Shown: positions 1 to 5,088, counted from the stretch's first letter. The stretch is DNA of 6,363 nucleotides from an uncultured Solobacterium sp. (GCA_905194705.1 CAJJTI010000110.1:1-6363), one strand, 5' to 3'. Numbers and translations: made by a program. Notes: generated from the letters alone by a model not told the origin.

Positions 1-17
1 TAGGTTTCTTGTTTCAT
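1..17 (-). CDS. 5' end of a leftward gene, product unknown (partial, runs off left edge)
   Basis: Reading leftward from base 17 there is an ATG followed by Lys-Gln-Glu-Thr and then the first two bases (TA) of a further codon cut by the window edge. It is called a gene start because AAAGGAG, a near-perfect Shine-Dalgarno, lies at 34-28 with 10 bases between it and the ATG, and a plausible promoter sits just upstream. The gene is divergent from ptsI. Five residues do not allow any product assignment. The main doubt is that the incomplete codon could be a stop, which would leave only a chance start; the quality of the ribosome site argues against this. Confidence 0.5.
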
Positions 18-18
18 A

Positions 19-69
19 AAAAGATATCTCCTTTACTGAATGTATTATCCAGTACCAGAGATATCTTTT
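19..69. repeat. Inverted repeat with AGATATCT arms around the start region of the left-edge gene
   Basis: A 12-bp arm at 19-30 is exactly complementary to 58-69. Each arm contains the 8-bp self-palindrome AGATATCT (22-29 and 59-66), with centres 37 bp apart. Inside the loop, TACTG at 34-38 can also pair with CAGTA at 50-54. The repeat covers the predicted -10 element and the Shine-Dalgarno of the leftward gene. It could be a pair of operator sites in DNA. If transcription starts further upstream, it could instead be an RNA hairpin that buries the ribosome site. The sequence alone does not decide between these. Confidence 0.6.
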
Positions 70-72
70 AAA
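44..72 (-). promoter_or_regulatory. Candidate promoter of the left-edge leftward gene
   Basis: On the minus strand TTTAAA (72-67) and GATAAT (49-44) are separated by exactly 17 bases. They match the sigma-A consensus at 4/6 and 5/6 positions. Initiation near base 37 would give a leader of about 20 bases that begins just before the Shine-Dalgarno. The -10 lies between the two AGATATCT palindromes, which fits regulation by a DNA-binding protein. A second, weaker -10-like TACAAT (116-111) has no convincing -35. Confidence 0.35.
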
Positions 73-335
73 GACGGGTTATGGTTGACGCTTACATTCA
101 ATATTTGAAAATTGTATATTTTCATTAAACTTACGATGAGCAAACAGTTAAACACTGATTGAATCAAACATACAAAAATGATAATATAAATAAAAGAGGT
201 GTCGTAATGAATTGTCTCTATGGTAAAAGTTATGATGATACTTTTTGTTCCACAACATTTGATTGAATTTTTATTTCGATAAGACAGTTGTGGCTTTTAT
301 TATGAAACAAATGACACACATAAAAAGATAACATC
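70..335. other. Intergenic region between divergent genes; ptsI leader
   Basis: No convincing protein gene is present here. It contains a cre-like site (83-97), weak rightward promoter candidates and several possible RNA helices. TTGACG (85-90) followed after 16 bases by GAAAAT (107-112) is one rightward promoter candidate. TTGAAT (159-164) with AT-rich -10-like sequence near 180-190 is another; its -35 lies inside the perfect palindrome TGATTGAATCA (156-166). Between 199 and 317 are four complementary segment pairs and a 19-codon open frame (207-266) preceded by AAGAGGTG. Either promoter would give ptsI a leader of roughly 150-230 nt, long enough for regulation. All of this is weak individually, and none of it resembles an RNA family I recognise. 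Confidence 0.4.
83..97 (-). promoter_or_regulatory. cre-like site (candidate CcpA operator)
   Basis: The minus strand reads ATGTAAGCGTCAACC. Against the catabolite-response consensus WTGNAANCGNWNNCW, all seven fixed bases and the first W match; the W at positions 11 and 15 do not. It lies between the left-edge gene and ptsI and overlaps the TTGACG candidate -35 (85-90), so it could affect either gene. Carbon catabolite control of a PTS gene would be biologically sensible, but a site of this degeneracy can occur by chance and no CcpA gene is visible here. Confidence 0.3.
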
Positions 336-349
336 AAGGAGGATATAAG

Positions 350-2056
350 ATGTTAAAAGGTATTGCTGCTTCACAAGGTATTGCTATTGCTAAAGTATAC
401 AAACTTGAACCACCTGTTCTATCTATCACAAAAAAAGAAGCTGTTGTTGAAGAAGAACTAAACAAGTTAGATGCTGCTTATAGCAAAACAGTAGCTGATA
501 TTGAAAGAATTAAAGAAATTGCTTCTAAAAACTTATCTGAAGAAGAACTAGCTATTTTTGATGCTCACTTAATGATGGCTAATGACCCAGAATTCCGTAG
601 TCAAATCGAAGAAATCATCAAAAATGAAAAAGTAAATGCTGACTACGCAGCTGATGTAGTTTCTAAAAACATGATTACTATGTTTGAATCTATGGATGAT
701 GATTATTTCCGTGAAAGAGCTGCAGATATTAAGGATGTTACATATCGTTTAAACTGTAATTTAGCAGGTGTAGAAATTCCTAACTTAGCAACATTAAGCG
801 AACCAGTTGTTATTGCTGCTAAAGACTTAACACCATCTGATACAGGTTCTCTAAACAAAGAATTTGCTAAGGGATTTGTTACTGAAATGGGTGGACGTAC
901 AAGTCACAGTGCTATTATGGCAAGATCTCTTGAAATTCCAGCAGTTGTTGGTTGTAAAGGTATTTTAACTGAAGCTAAGAGTGGCGATGTTATTTTACTT
1001 GATGCATTAAAGGGTGAAGTTGTAATTAATCCTAGTGAAGAAGAAGTTAAAGAAGCTACAGAAAGACAACAAGCATTCTTAGAAGAAAAAGAAGCTCTTA
1101 AAGCATTAAAAGATGCTGAAAGTATTTCTACAGATGGACACAAAGTTGAATTAGTTGGTAATATCGGTTCTGTACAAGATGTTGAAGGTGTTCTTGCTAA
1201 CGGTGGTGAAGGTGTAGGACTATTTAGAACAGAATTCTTATACATGCAAAGCCAAGAAGACTTCCCAGATGAAGAAACACAATTTGAAGCATATAAAGCA
1301 GTACTAGAAGCAATGAATGGCAAGAAGGTAGTTATTCGTACTCTAGATATCGGTGGCGATAAGAAATTAAACTACTACACATTTGAAGAAGAAATGAACC
1401 CATTCTTAGGCGTAAGAGCTGTTCGTTTCTGCTTAATGCGTAAAGATATTTTCCGTGTTCAATTAAGAGCATTACTACGTGCCAGTGCTTATGGTCAATT
1501 AGCTATCATGTTCCCAATGATTGCTACTGTTAAAGAATTCCGTGAAGCAAAAACTCTATATGATGAAGAAAGAGCTAAGTTAATTGCTGAAGGCATTCCA
1601 GTTGGAGAAAAAGTTGAAGTTGGTATTATGATTGAAATTCCAGCTGCTGCTGTATTAGCAGATAGACTAGCTAAAGAAGTTGACTTCTTCTCAATTGGTA
1701 CAAATGACTTAATCCAATACTCAATGGCTGCTGACCGTATGAGCCAAAACGTTTCATACTTATATCAACCTCTAAACCCATCTATTTTACGTCTTGTTAA
1801 GATGGCTATTGACGGAGCTCATAAAGAAGGTAAATGGTGTGGAATGTGTGGAGAAATGGCTGGTGATGAATTAGCTGCTCCTGTACTATTAGGTCTAGGT
1901 CTAGATGAATTCTCAATGAGTGCTACATCAATCCTGCGTGCTCGTAAGATGATTAACAACTTATCTTATGAAAAAATGCGTAAACTAGCTCTTGAATCTG
2001 TTGATTTAGATACAATGGATGAAGTTGTAGAACTTATCGAAAAGAATATTAAATAA
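350..2056 (+). CDS. ptsI: Phosphoenolpyruvate-protein phosphotransferase (PTS enzyme I)
   Basis: This cytosolic enzyme starts the sugar phosphotransferase relay: it takes phosphate from phosphoenolpyruvate onto a histidine and passes it to HPr. At 568 residues it has the normal full length. The N-terminal half carries the HPr-binding and swivel domains, with the phosphorylated histidine at H186 in GGRTSHSAIMAR. The C-terminal barrel holds the PEP-binding arginines R293 (GLFRTEF) and R330 (VIRTLDIGGDK), the metal ligands E429 (IMIEIPAAA) and D453 (IGTNDLIQY), and the catalytic C500 (GMCGEMAGD). All sit at a constant offset from the E. coli enzyme. The start is fixed by AAGGAGG at 336-342, seven bases before the ATG. 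No ptsH lies directly upstream, unlike the common ptsHI arrangement. A terminator follows, so it looks monocistronic. Codon use (many CGT, TTC and AAC) and the strong SD suggest high expression. Confidence 0.98.
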   Translation: MLKGIAASQGIAIAKVYKLEPPVLSITKKEAVVEEELNKLDAAYSKTVADIERIKEIASKNLSEEELAIFDAHLMMANDPEFRSQIEEIIKNEKVNADYAADVVSKNMITMFESMDDDYFRERAADIKDVTYRLNCNLAGVEIPNLATLSEPVVIAAKDLTPSDTGSLNKEFAKGFVTEMGGRTSHSAIMARSLEIPAVVGCKGILTEAKSGDVILLDALKGEVVINPSEEEVKEATERQQAFLEEKEALKALKDAESISTDGHKVELVGNIGSVQDVEGVLANGGEGVGLFRTEFLYMQSQEDFPDEETQFEAYKAVLEAMNGKKVVIRTLDIGGDKKLNYYTFEEEMNPFLGVRAVRFCLMRKDIFRVQLRALLRASAYGQLAIMFPMIATVKEFREAKTLYDEERAKLIAEGIPVGEKVEVGIMIEIPAAAVLADRLAKEVDFFSIGTNDLIQYSMAADRMSQNVSYLYQPLNPSILRLVKMAIDGAHKEGKWCGMCGEMAGDELAAPVLLGLGLDEFSMSATSILRARKMINNLSYEKMRKLALESVDLDTMDEVVELIEKNIK

Positions 2057-2067
2057 TGATGTATAAT
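2037..2067 (+). promoter_or_regulatory. Candidate promoter for the glycosyltransferase pair
   Basis: A perfect TATAAT lies at 2062-2067, just after the ptsI stop codon. The best -35 is only TCGAAA (2037-2042) with a 19-bp spacer, so the call rests mainly on the -10. Initiation near 2074 would fall inside the left arm of the ptsI terminator, so the new transcript could not form the hairpin and would escape it. An independent promoter is needed somewhere here if the terminator works, because only 11 bases separate the T-run from the next start codon. Confidence 0.35.
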
Positions 2068-2068
2068 T

Positions 2069-2097
2069 TGGGGTGTGGAAACACACCTCATTTTTTT
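2069..2097 (+). terminator. Intrinsic terminator of ptsI
   Basis: The stem pairs 2069-2077 with 2082-2090 (nine pairs, one of them G-U) around a GAAA tetraloop (2078-2081), followed by seven T (2091-2097). This is a textbook Rho-independent terminator beginning 12 bases after the ptsI stop codon. Confidence 0.9.
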
Positions 2098-2108
2098 AAT
2101 GGTTGAAT

Positions 2109-2582
2109 ATGAAAAAGATATTATTTATTTCTAGTACAGGTGGTCATTTGACAGAACTGTTGCAGTTATCACCTTTATTTTCTGAATATGATTATCACAT
2201 TATTACAGAAAAGACAAAATCAAATATGAATTTATACAATAAATATGGAAAGGATCATGTTGATATGCTTGTTTATGGCACTAAGTCTCACCTCATTCCA
2301 TATCTTTTCAAGTTTACTTATAACTGTATAAAGTCTTATGTTTTATTTAAAAAAATAAACCCGGATATTGTGATTACAACGGGTACTCATACTGCTGTTC
2401 CAATGTGTAAAATAGCACATAAACATGGAAAAAAAGTTATCTGGATTGAAACTTTTGCTAATTCTACTACCCCAACTAAAGCCGGAGAAATGATTTATCC
2501 GATTGCTGATTTATTTATTGTACAATGGGAAAGTATGCTTAAAGTATATCCAAATGCTGTATATAAAGGATGGATTTTCTAA
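2109..2582 (+). CDS. Glycosyltransferase accessory subunit, PssD/CpsF/Alg14 family
   Basis: This 157-residue protein is the Alg14-like half of a two-part glycosyltransferase. In the family it anchors the catalytic partner at the membrane and helps form the active enzyme, adding a sugar to a lipid-linked intermediate of a surface polysaccharide. The family signature is visible: a nucleotide-fold start with STGGHLTELLQL (residues 9-20), a hydrophobic stretch near 61-80, PDIVITTGTHTAVP (85-98), the segment VIWIETFANSTTPTKAG (110-126), and the typical KGWIF C-terminus. I start at ATG 2109 because MKKILFISSTGGH matches the usual N-terminus; an in-frame TTG at 2103 adds only two residues. No Shine-Dalgarno is visible. 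The stop overlaps the start of the next gene. The sugar and acceptor cannot be read from sequence. Confidence 0.9.
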   Translation: MKKILFISSTGGHLTELLQLSPLFSEYDYHIITEKTKSNMNLYNKYGKDHVDMLVYGTKSHLIPYLFKFTYNCIKSYVLFKKINPDIVITTGTHTAVPMCKIAHKHGKKVIWIETFANSTTPTKAGEMIYPIADLFIVQWESMLKVYPNAVYKGWIF

Positions 2583-3061
2583 TGATATTTGTAACTTTAG
2601 GAACGAATGATAAACAGTTTACCAGGCTTCTTGATGCTTGCGAAAAAGCAATAGAAGAGAAAGTGATAACAGACAGAGTAGTTGTTCAAGCTGGTTTTAC
2701 AAAATATGAAAGTAAAAATATGGAGATTTTTGATTACATGGACCGTGATCAGTTTTCTACTTTTATGAACAATGCTGATTTAGTTATTACTCATGGTGGC
2801 GTAGGAACGATTATGACTGCTCTAAAAGAAAGAAAAAAGATATTAGCTGCTGCTAGACTTTCTGAATATCATGAGCATGTAAATGATCATCAGATACAGT
2901 TATTAACTTCTTTTGAAAAAGAAGGTTATTTAATCTATATGCATGATTTAAGCGATATAAAACCATATTTGGAAAAAGTAAAAAGCTTTGAACCGAAAAT
3001 GTATCAAAGCAATCAGGAATATTTTGTAAATGAAATTAAAAATTGGATTGATTCACATTAA
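2582..3061 (+). CDS. Glycosyltransferase catalytic subunit, PssE/CpsG/Alg13 family
   Basis: This 159-residue protein resembles the C-terminal, nucleotide-sugar-binding domain of GT28-type enzymes and is the catalytic partner of the preceding gene. Family marks are MIFVTLGTNDKQF at the N-terminus, DLVITHGGVGTI (residues 66-77, the nucleotide-sugar loop) and a charged YHEHVNDHQ segment (96-104). The ATG at 2582 gives this standard N-terminus and overlaps the previous stop as TAATG, so the two are probably translationally coupled. AAAGGA at 2565-2570 may serve as ribosome site with a long 11-base gap. An in-frame ATG at 2570 would add only Met-Asp-Phe-Leu, which the family does not show. The known Streptococcus and Rhizobium pairs sit inside capsule or exopolysaccharide clusters; this pair stands alone in the window. 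The substrate is unknown. Confidence 0.9.
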   Translation: MIFVTLGTNDKQFTRLLDACEKAIEEKVITDRVVVQAGFTKYESKNMEIFDYMDRDQFSTFMNNADLVITHGGVGTIMTALKERKKILAAARLSEYHEHVNDHQIQLLTSFEKEGYLIYMHDLSDIKPYLEKVKSFEPKMYQSNQEYFVNEIKNWIDSH

Positions 3062-3071
3062 TCCTTTTTTT
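3045..3071 (+). terminator. Intrinsic terminator of the glycosyltransferase pair, embedded in both converging genes
   Basis: The arm 3045-3051 pairs with 3058-3064 (seven pairs, one G-U) around TTCACA, followed directly by seven T (3065-3071). The hairpin lies in the last codons and stop of the catalytic subunit gene. Its T-run is the complement of the Lys-Lys codons at the end of the leftward phosphatase gene. On the minus strand the stem loses its inner pairs and is followed by AATTTTTAA, so it may act weakly in the other direction too. Confidence 0.75.
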
Positions 3072-3762
3072 GTATATAAAATTCTTGCATTGTATCTAGA
3101 CATAAACATCCTAGACTAAATCCATATACTAAACCACAGTCAATATGGTAGATATGATCACGTAGTATCATTTTTCCTTTATATTCATCACCATAAAATA
3201 GTGTTGGCATATGACCTACTATCATAATTTTATCTTGAAAAGGGTTATCATCTAAGCCAATATGTGACCATAGTAATTCTTCTTTTGGTACTTCAGCAAT
3301 ATTGATACCTCTATAATTATGCTCTTTCAGGCCAGCATGAACCAAGAGATATTTTTTGTCTCTGATTGTTATTTCTTTATAGTATTCACGATGCTCAAAG
3401 AAAGCTTCCAAATTATAACAATCAGGAAAACTTGAAGATAAGAATTGATCCATCGTTTTAATGCCACCATTCATATGCAACCATCTTGTTAAATCCATAT
3501 TTATTCTTAATGTACCAGGATTTAATTTTTCCATAATTAAAGCATCAATATACTTTGCAAACCATTCATCGTGATTGCCAAATATTAAATGTATATTTTC
3601 ATGATTCATTATTGTTTGATAAATACCAATAGGATCAGGACCGCGGTCACAAACATCACCAATGATGTATAACTCATCGTAGTCAGTAAAACTAATTTTA
3701 TTCAGCATTTCATCAAATTCAGCTTTACAGCCATGGATATCGCTCATTACATATGTAGACAT
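3058..3762 (-). CDS. PPP-family metallophosphatase (serine/threonine phosphatase-like)
   Basis: This 234-residue soluble protein has the complete metal-binding set of the calcineurin-like PPP phosphatases: SDIHG (D8, H10), GDVCDRG (D36, D39, R40), GNHDEW (N63, H64), VHAGL (H142) and GHMPT (H184), with a closing HIDCG at 206-210. The catalytic residues are intact, so activity is expected. Family members (bacterial PrpA/PrpE-like and lambda-phosphatase-like) remove phosphate from proteins, or in some cases hydrolyse small phosphorylated compounds; the substrate cannot be told here. It follows the lipoprotein gene by 17 bases on the same strand and is probably cotranscribed with it. The start is supported by the family-typical YVMSDIHG beginning, yet no Shine-Dalgarno is seen in the leader, and a palindrome TAACATGTTA (3773-3782) spans the upstream stop codon. 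Its stop shares TTAA with the converging gene. Confidence 0.92.
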   Translation of the reverse strand: MSTYVMSDIHGCKAEFDEMLNKISFTDYDELYIIGDVCDRGPDPIGIYQTIMNHENIHLIFGNHDEWFAKYIDALIMEKLNPGTLRINMDLTRWLHMNGGIKTMDQFLSSSFPDCYNLEAFFEHREYYKEITIRDKKYLLVHAGLKEHNYRGINIAEVPKEELLWSHIGLDDNPFQDKIMIVGHMPTLFYGDEYKGKMILRDHIYHIDCGLVYGFSLGCLCLDTMQEFYIQKKD

Positions 3763-3779
3763 AAATATATTTTAACATG

Positions 3780-4106
3780 TTATGAATTACTGTTTTCAAT
3801 TTCCACTAAAATTAATGTGTTTTTTTCGGCTGAAAAGAGAATTTGTGTACCAGGCTTAATATTTTGTTTGGAAACGATACGACCATTATTTAAAAACAGG
3901 GTATTATCGTCAATTGAAAATTCATGTTTAACAAATTCAGTTTTTTTTGTTGCGCTGGGAATAGAAATATTTACATTTACAGTAACTGTATTATTTTGAA
4001 CATGGGTGATTAAGCCACTTGCAAAAGAAAGGCTCGTATCTTCTTTTTTGTTACAGCCAAGTAAACAGAATAAACATAAAATAAGTCCAATTAACTTCTT
4101 TTTCAT
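3780..4106 (-). CDS. Small secreted lipoprotein of unknown function
   Basis: The 108-residue product begins with a lipoprotein signal peptide: MKKK, a hydrophobic core (residues 5-16) and the lipobox LLGC, with the modified cysteine at C18. The mature part of about 90 residues should be anchored to the outer face of the membrane. It is rich in alternating hydrophobic and polar residues (for example NTVTVNVNI and TLILVEIEN), and a KPGTQI turn near 88 recalls small beta-barrel or OB-like secreted domains such as YobA/DUF3221. That similarity is an impression, not an assignment. It is the first gene of a probable two-gene unit with the phosphatase. There is no clear Shine-Dalgarno, and an extended -10 element ends only six bases before the ATG. 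An open frame on the opposite strand (3733-3999) is judged a shadow of this gene. Confidence 0.85.
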   Translation of the reverse strand: MKKKLIGLILCLFCLLGCNKKEDTSLSFASGLITHVQNNTVTVNVNISIPSATKKTEFVKHEFSIDDNTLFLNNGRIVSKQNIKPGTQILFSAEKNTLILVEIENSNS

Positions 4107-4112
4107 GACTTT

Positions 4113-4121
4113 ACTATAACA
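4113..4121 (-). promoter_or_regulatory. Extended -10 promoter of the lipoprotein-phosphatase unit
   Basis: The minus strand carries TGTTATAGT: a TGn extension followed by TATAGT (5/6 of TATAAT). No good -35 is visible, which extended -10 promoters tolerate. The expected start point, about seven bases downstream, falls on or beside the ATG at 4106, so the message may be leaderless. Confidence 0.45.
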
Positions 4122-4162
4122 ATGCTAAATGAATAAAGATGAAATACTAAGTGAATTTATAG

Positions 4163-4191
4163 TGAACAAATTTCTTATTTGTATGTAGAAT
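4163..4191 (+). promoter_or_regulatory. Candidate promoter of the YitT-family gene
   Basis: TGAACA (4163-4168, 4/6) and TAGAAT (4186-4191, 5/6) are separated by exactly 17 bases. Transcription would begin at about 4198, at or next to the ATG at 4200, which fits the lack of a Shine-Dalgarno before this gene. It is divergent from the lipoprotein promoter. Confidence 0.4.
4166..4182. repeat. Operator-like inverted repeat in the YitT promoter
   Basis: ACAAAT (4166-4171) and ATTTGT (4177-4182) are perfect inverted copies separated by TTCTT. The repeat fills the space between the candidate -35 and -10, a typical place for a repressor site. Just upstream, AGTGAA occurs twice (4150-4155 and 4161-4166), 11 bp apart, about one helical turn. 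In sequence this AT-rich, chance occurrence is possible. Confidence 0.35.
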
Positions 4192-4199
4192 AGTTGTGT

Positions 4200-5045
4200 A
4201 TGAAAAAATATATCAATTTAGTGTTAGGGTCTGTTTTATTGGTGGCAGGAATATGGTTATTTGTTACACCAAATCATATTAACTTTGGTGGTATTGTCGG
4301 TTTATCACAACTTATTGAACAAGGATTAAGATTTCTATTTCCAATTCCTGAAAGCATCAATTTGCTAGGTATTATCAACTTTTCATGTAATGTACCTTTA
4401 TTCATTATGGCTTATAAAATTATGAATAAAGATTTTTGTGTTAAAACATTAATTTCTCTCTTCATACAAACAGTTTTATTATCAATTTTACCAGTCATAC
4501 AACAACCGTTAGTAGATGATATGCTGCTTAATGTTATATTTGGAGCATTTATTTGTGGCATGGGTGTTGGTATTGCTTTAACGAGCAGTGGATGTTGTGG
4601 AGGAACGGATATTGCAACAGTATGTCTAGTGAAAAAGAAACCGGATTTAAAAACAGGACAATTATCCATTTGTTTTAATATCATTTTATTTGCAATATGT
4701 TTAACAACTTATGATTTAACAACAATTATGTATTCAACTGTTTTTGTGGCTATTTTATATACTGTAGCGGATCATTTTCATTCACAAAATATTAATGTGT
4801 CAGTGATTATTTTTACAAAAAACAGTGAAGTAAAACAAAGAATTATGAAAGAGATGGGGCGAGGAGTAACACTTTGGGATGGTCGAGGTGCCTATACTAG
4901 TAAAGAAACAGAAGTCTTATATGTAGCCATCAATAAATATGAAGAAAGTCAGATAGAAGCTATTCTGCACGAGATGGATCCTCATGCGTTTGTTTCTTAT
5001 ATTTCAGGTGTAAAAATACACGGAGGCTTTGAAAAGCGCTTATAA
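4200..5045 (+). CDS. YitT family membrane protein (DUF161 plus DUF2179)
   Basis: The 281-residue product has the standard YitT layout. The N-terminal membrane part has hydrophobic segments near residues 5-23, 56-74, 82-101, 109-127 and 155-190, with the conserved NFGGIVGLSQL (28-38) and TSSGCCGGTDIA (128-139). The C-terminal DUF2179 domain (about 198-275) contains GRGVTLWDGRGAYT (220-233) and MDPHAFVSY (259-267). The family is widespread in Firmicutes, usually in several copies per genome. It is thought to be a transporter or channel with a regulatory cytosolic domain, but no substrate is established that I know of. I chose ATG 4200; an in-frame TTG at 4194 would add Met-Cys only. There is no Shine-Dalgarno and possibly no leader. 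No terminator is evident after the stop, so some transcripts may run on into the next gene. Confidence 0.92.
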   Translation: MKKYINLVLGSVLLVAGIWLFVTPNHINFGGIVGLSQLIEQGLRFLFPIPESINLLGIINFSCNVPLFIMAYKIMNKDFCVKTLISLFIQTVLLSILPVIQQPLVDDMLLNVIFGAFICGMGVGIALTSSGCCGGTDIATVCLVKKKPDLKTGQLSICFNIILFAICLTTYDLTTIMYSTVFVAILYTVADHFHSQNINVSVIIFTKNSEVKQRIMKEMGRGVTLWDGRGAYTSKETEVLYVAINKYEESQIEAILHEMDPHAFVSYISGVKIHGGFEKRL

Positions 5046-5079
5046 GCAACAATTCATACTTTATTTTGAATAAGTGCTT

Positions 5080-5088
5080 TGATATAAT
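5080..5088 (+). promoter_or_regulatory. Extended -10 promoter of the YebC-family gene
   Basis: TGATATAAT is a perfect TGn extension plus TATAAT. The -35 region (around TTTATT, 5060-5065) is poor. Initiation near 5095 would give a leader of about 33 bases carrying the ribosome site at 5111-5119. Confidence 0.7.

Noticed and set aside
207..266. 19-codon open frame as a real peptide gene
   Set aside because: The ribosome site is reasonable, but the peptide (MNCLYGKSYDDTFCSTTFD) resembles nothing known and frames this short are common by chance. It is kept only as part of the leader hypothesis, not listed as a gene.
15..330. 12-base direct repeat CATAAAAAGATA at 15-26 and 319-330
   Set aside because: A-rich and near two gene starts but in opposite functional orientation; no flanking similarity. 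Best explained by base composition.
302..331. Nine-codon frame (MKQMTHIKR) just before the ptsI ribosome site
   Set aside because: No Shine-Dalgarno and too short to distinguish from chance.
904..1323. 139-codon open frame on the minus strand inside ptsI
   Set aside because: It lies wholly antisense to the conserved swivel and barrel regions of ptsI, its product is low-complexity Ser/Thr/Leu/Pro-rich, and no ribosome site or domain is seen. It is a shadow frame.
2103..3061. The glycosyltransferase pair as one gene split by a frameshift
   Set aside because: Both halves have complete family-typical starts and ends (MKKILFISSTGGH to KGWIF, and MIFVTLGTN onward), and separate PssD/PssE genes with small overlap are the normal arrangement.
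3733..3999. 88-codon open frame on the plus strand across the phosphatase and lipoprotein genes
   Set aside because: It is antisense to the phosphatase N-terminus and most of the lipoprotein, both of which have recognisable features. It shows no family motif of its own.
4412..4684. 90-codon minus-strand open frame inside the YitT-family gene
   Set aside because: It is antisense to conserved membrane segments including TSSGCCGGTDIA; no ribosome site or motif.
5038..5047. GCTTATAAGC palindrome at the YitT stop as a terminator
   Set aside because: It has no room for a proper loop and no T-run follows directly, so I do not call a terminator after the YitT gene.
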